Part shown: piece after piece, positions 5,289-6,090 of the stretch
Numbering within the stretch: position 1 is the stretch's first letter
Layout of the letters: every line of letters starts with the position of its first letter
Source of the DNA: Sulfurimonas sp.
Lineage (GTDB): Bacteria > Campylobacterota > Campylobacteria > Campylobacterales > Sulfurimonadaceae
NCBI GenBank assembly: GCA_027011725.1
Contig: JALUZQ010000240.1
Location: forward strand, 1 to 6,090
DNA length: 6,090 bases
Reading direction: 5' to 3'
The notes under the pieces: model-generated
What the model was told of the DNA's origin: nothing
Databases searched by the model: none
What the model saw: only the letters and a program-made list of their open reading frames with translations
Made by a program: the position numbers and the translations under genes

Positions 5289-6090
5289 GTGAAAGAAACT
5301 ATACAAACTTTAGAAGATTTGGTAAAAATAACTGATTATTCGCTTATAAATACTCTCAAGGTTGACCCAGATGCCACAGAAGATGGTGTCGATCATAATC
5401 CTAGAGAGGTATTGAGCGGGCATTATGTTCCCGTAAATCCTACACCTATTGCAAATCCCCTTTATATTTCGCATAGTTCTGAGTTTTTTAAAGAGTTAGG
5501 CTTTGCAGATGAGCTTGCAACATCTGCTGCGTTTATGAAAATGTTTTCAGCAGATTTGAATGATCTACCACAAGGCTTTGAAAAAATCGGCTGGGCGACA
5601 GGGTATGCTCTTTCTATTTATGGAACCGAATACTATCAACAATGCCCCTTTGGTACAGGAAACGGATATGGGGATGGTCGGGCTATCTCTATACTTGAAG
5701 TCGTTACAAACGGTAAACGATGGGAGATGCAGCTCAAAGGCGGAGGAAGAACGCCTTATTGTCGTGGAGCTGATGGCAGAGCGGTGTTGCGCTCAAGTAT
5801 TCGTGAGTTTTTAGCACAAGAACATATGTATGCTCTAGGTGTCGCTACGTCACGCTCTTTGACACTATACACTTCAACGAGCGAAAAAGTAAGGAGACCG
5901 TGGTTTAGAGAGGAATCATACTCAAAAGATCCTGAAGTGATGGTGGAAGAAGATGTTGCGATCACAACAAGAGTCGCACCTTCTTTTTTAAGAGTAGGGC
6001 AACTCGAACTCTTTGGCAGACGTGCACGCAAAAATGAGCATTCAGAGGCAATGAAAGAACTTGAGCAGTTTGTATTACACGTCATTGAGC
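5289..6090 (+). CDS. selO: Protein adenylyltransferase SelO (YdiU family), 3' end cut by the window
   Basis: SelO has an atypical kinase fold that transfers AMP from ATP to Ser, Thr or Tyr of target proteins, with links to redox stress in bacteria and mitochondria. The frame starts at GTG 5289 (AAGGA seven bases upstream) and is open to the last base, with 267 codons visible; there is no in-frame ATG until well inside the conserved domain. Visible motifs are [13 protein letters not shown] (Arg131), the nucleotide-binding block [32 protein letters not shown] with Lys150 and Glu173, [14 protein letters not shown], then [20 protein letters not shown]. The Lys-to-Glu spacing fits the expected ATP-binding Lys/Glu pair of the family. 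The metal-binding Asp/Asn region lies beyond the window. The N-terminal leader (about 1-45) and [17 protein letters not shown] resemble the longer SelO form rather than the short E. coli type. Its promoter shares the repeated dyad with the upstream thioesterase gene. Confidence 0.93.
   Translation, partial: MKETIQTLEDLVKITDYSLINTLKVDPDATEDGVDHNPREVLSGHYVPVNPTPIANPLYISHSSEFFKELGFADELATSAAFMKMFSADLNDLPQGFEKIGWATGYALSIYGTEYYQQCPFGTGNGYGDGRAISILEVVTNGKRWEMQLKGGGRTPYCRGADGRAVLRSSIREFLAQEHMYALGVATSRSLTLYTSTSEKVRRPWFREESYSKDPEVMVEEDVAITTRVAPSFLRVGQLELFGRRARKNEHSEAMKELEQFVLHVIE

Noticed and set aside
5756..6085. Minus-strand frame opposite selO, and a plus-strand frame at 5560-5814
   Set aside because: Both overlap a strongly conserved SelO domain in another frame and show no family-like features.
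1..6090. CRISPR array, tRNA/rRNA genes, insertion sequence, defence or secretion system
   Set aside because: No regularly spaced repeats, no tRNA-like cloverleaf, no transposase or integrase reading frame and no defence-type domain was seen; genes are housekeeping or small accessory.

Overview
The window looks like ordinary chromosome from a member of the Campylobacterota, most likely a Sulfurimonas-like sulfur or hydrogen oxidiser. The reasons are AT-rich coding sequence, TATAAT-type -10 boxes preceded by T-rich DNA instead of a clear -35 box, and the style of the proteins: a short Psd of the Campylobacter type, a TruD with a short insertion domain, and a YchF. The genus is inferred from remembered family resemblance, not from a search.

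Layout. Positions 1-972 (+) hold the 3' part of truD (tRNA pseudouridine-13 synthase). A striking 75-nt imperfect palindrome (976-1050) follows, then psd (phosphatidylserine decarboxylase, best start TTG 1094, ending at 1915). Convergent to psd on the minus strand are a small outer-membrane beta-barrel protein (1936-2541) and the GTPase/ATPase ychF (2575-3675), 33 nt apart and probably co-transcribed from a TATAAT promoter just upstream of ychF. Upstream of ychF (3718-4040, minus) lies a decayed YqiA-type alpha/beta-hydrolase pseudogene with a frameshift, an in-frame stop, a missing N-terminus and a missing internal segment. On the plus strand a TATAAT promoter then drives a thiamine-binding MTH1187-family protein (4099-4422), overlapped by a small unknown gene with no ATG start (about 4388-4678). 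Next come a hotdog-fold PaaI-like thioesterase (4733-5170) and the 5' part of a SelO/YdiU protein adenylyltransferase (5289 to the window end).

The genes are mostly unrelated housekeeping functions (tRNA modification, phosphatidylethanolamine synthesis, a ribosome-associated GTPase, protein AMPylation), and I see no defence system, mobile island, tRNA, rRNA or CRISPR. The most useful non-genic signals are two. One is a perfect 24-nt direct repeat containing a 20-nt dyad, placed in front of both the thioesterase and selO, which suggests a shared operator. The other is the long palindrome between truD and psd, which creates a false upstream start for psd.
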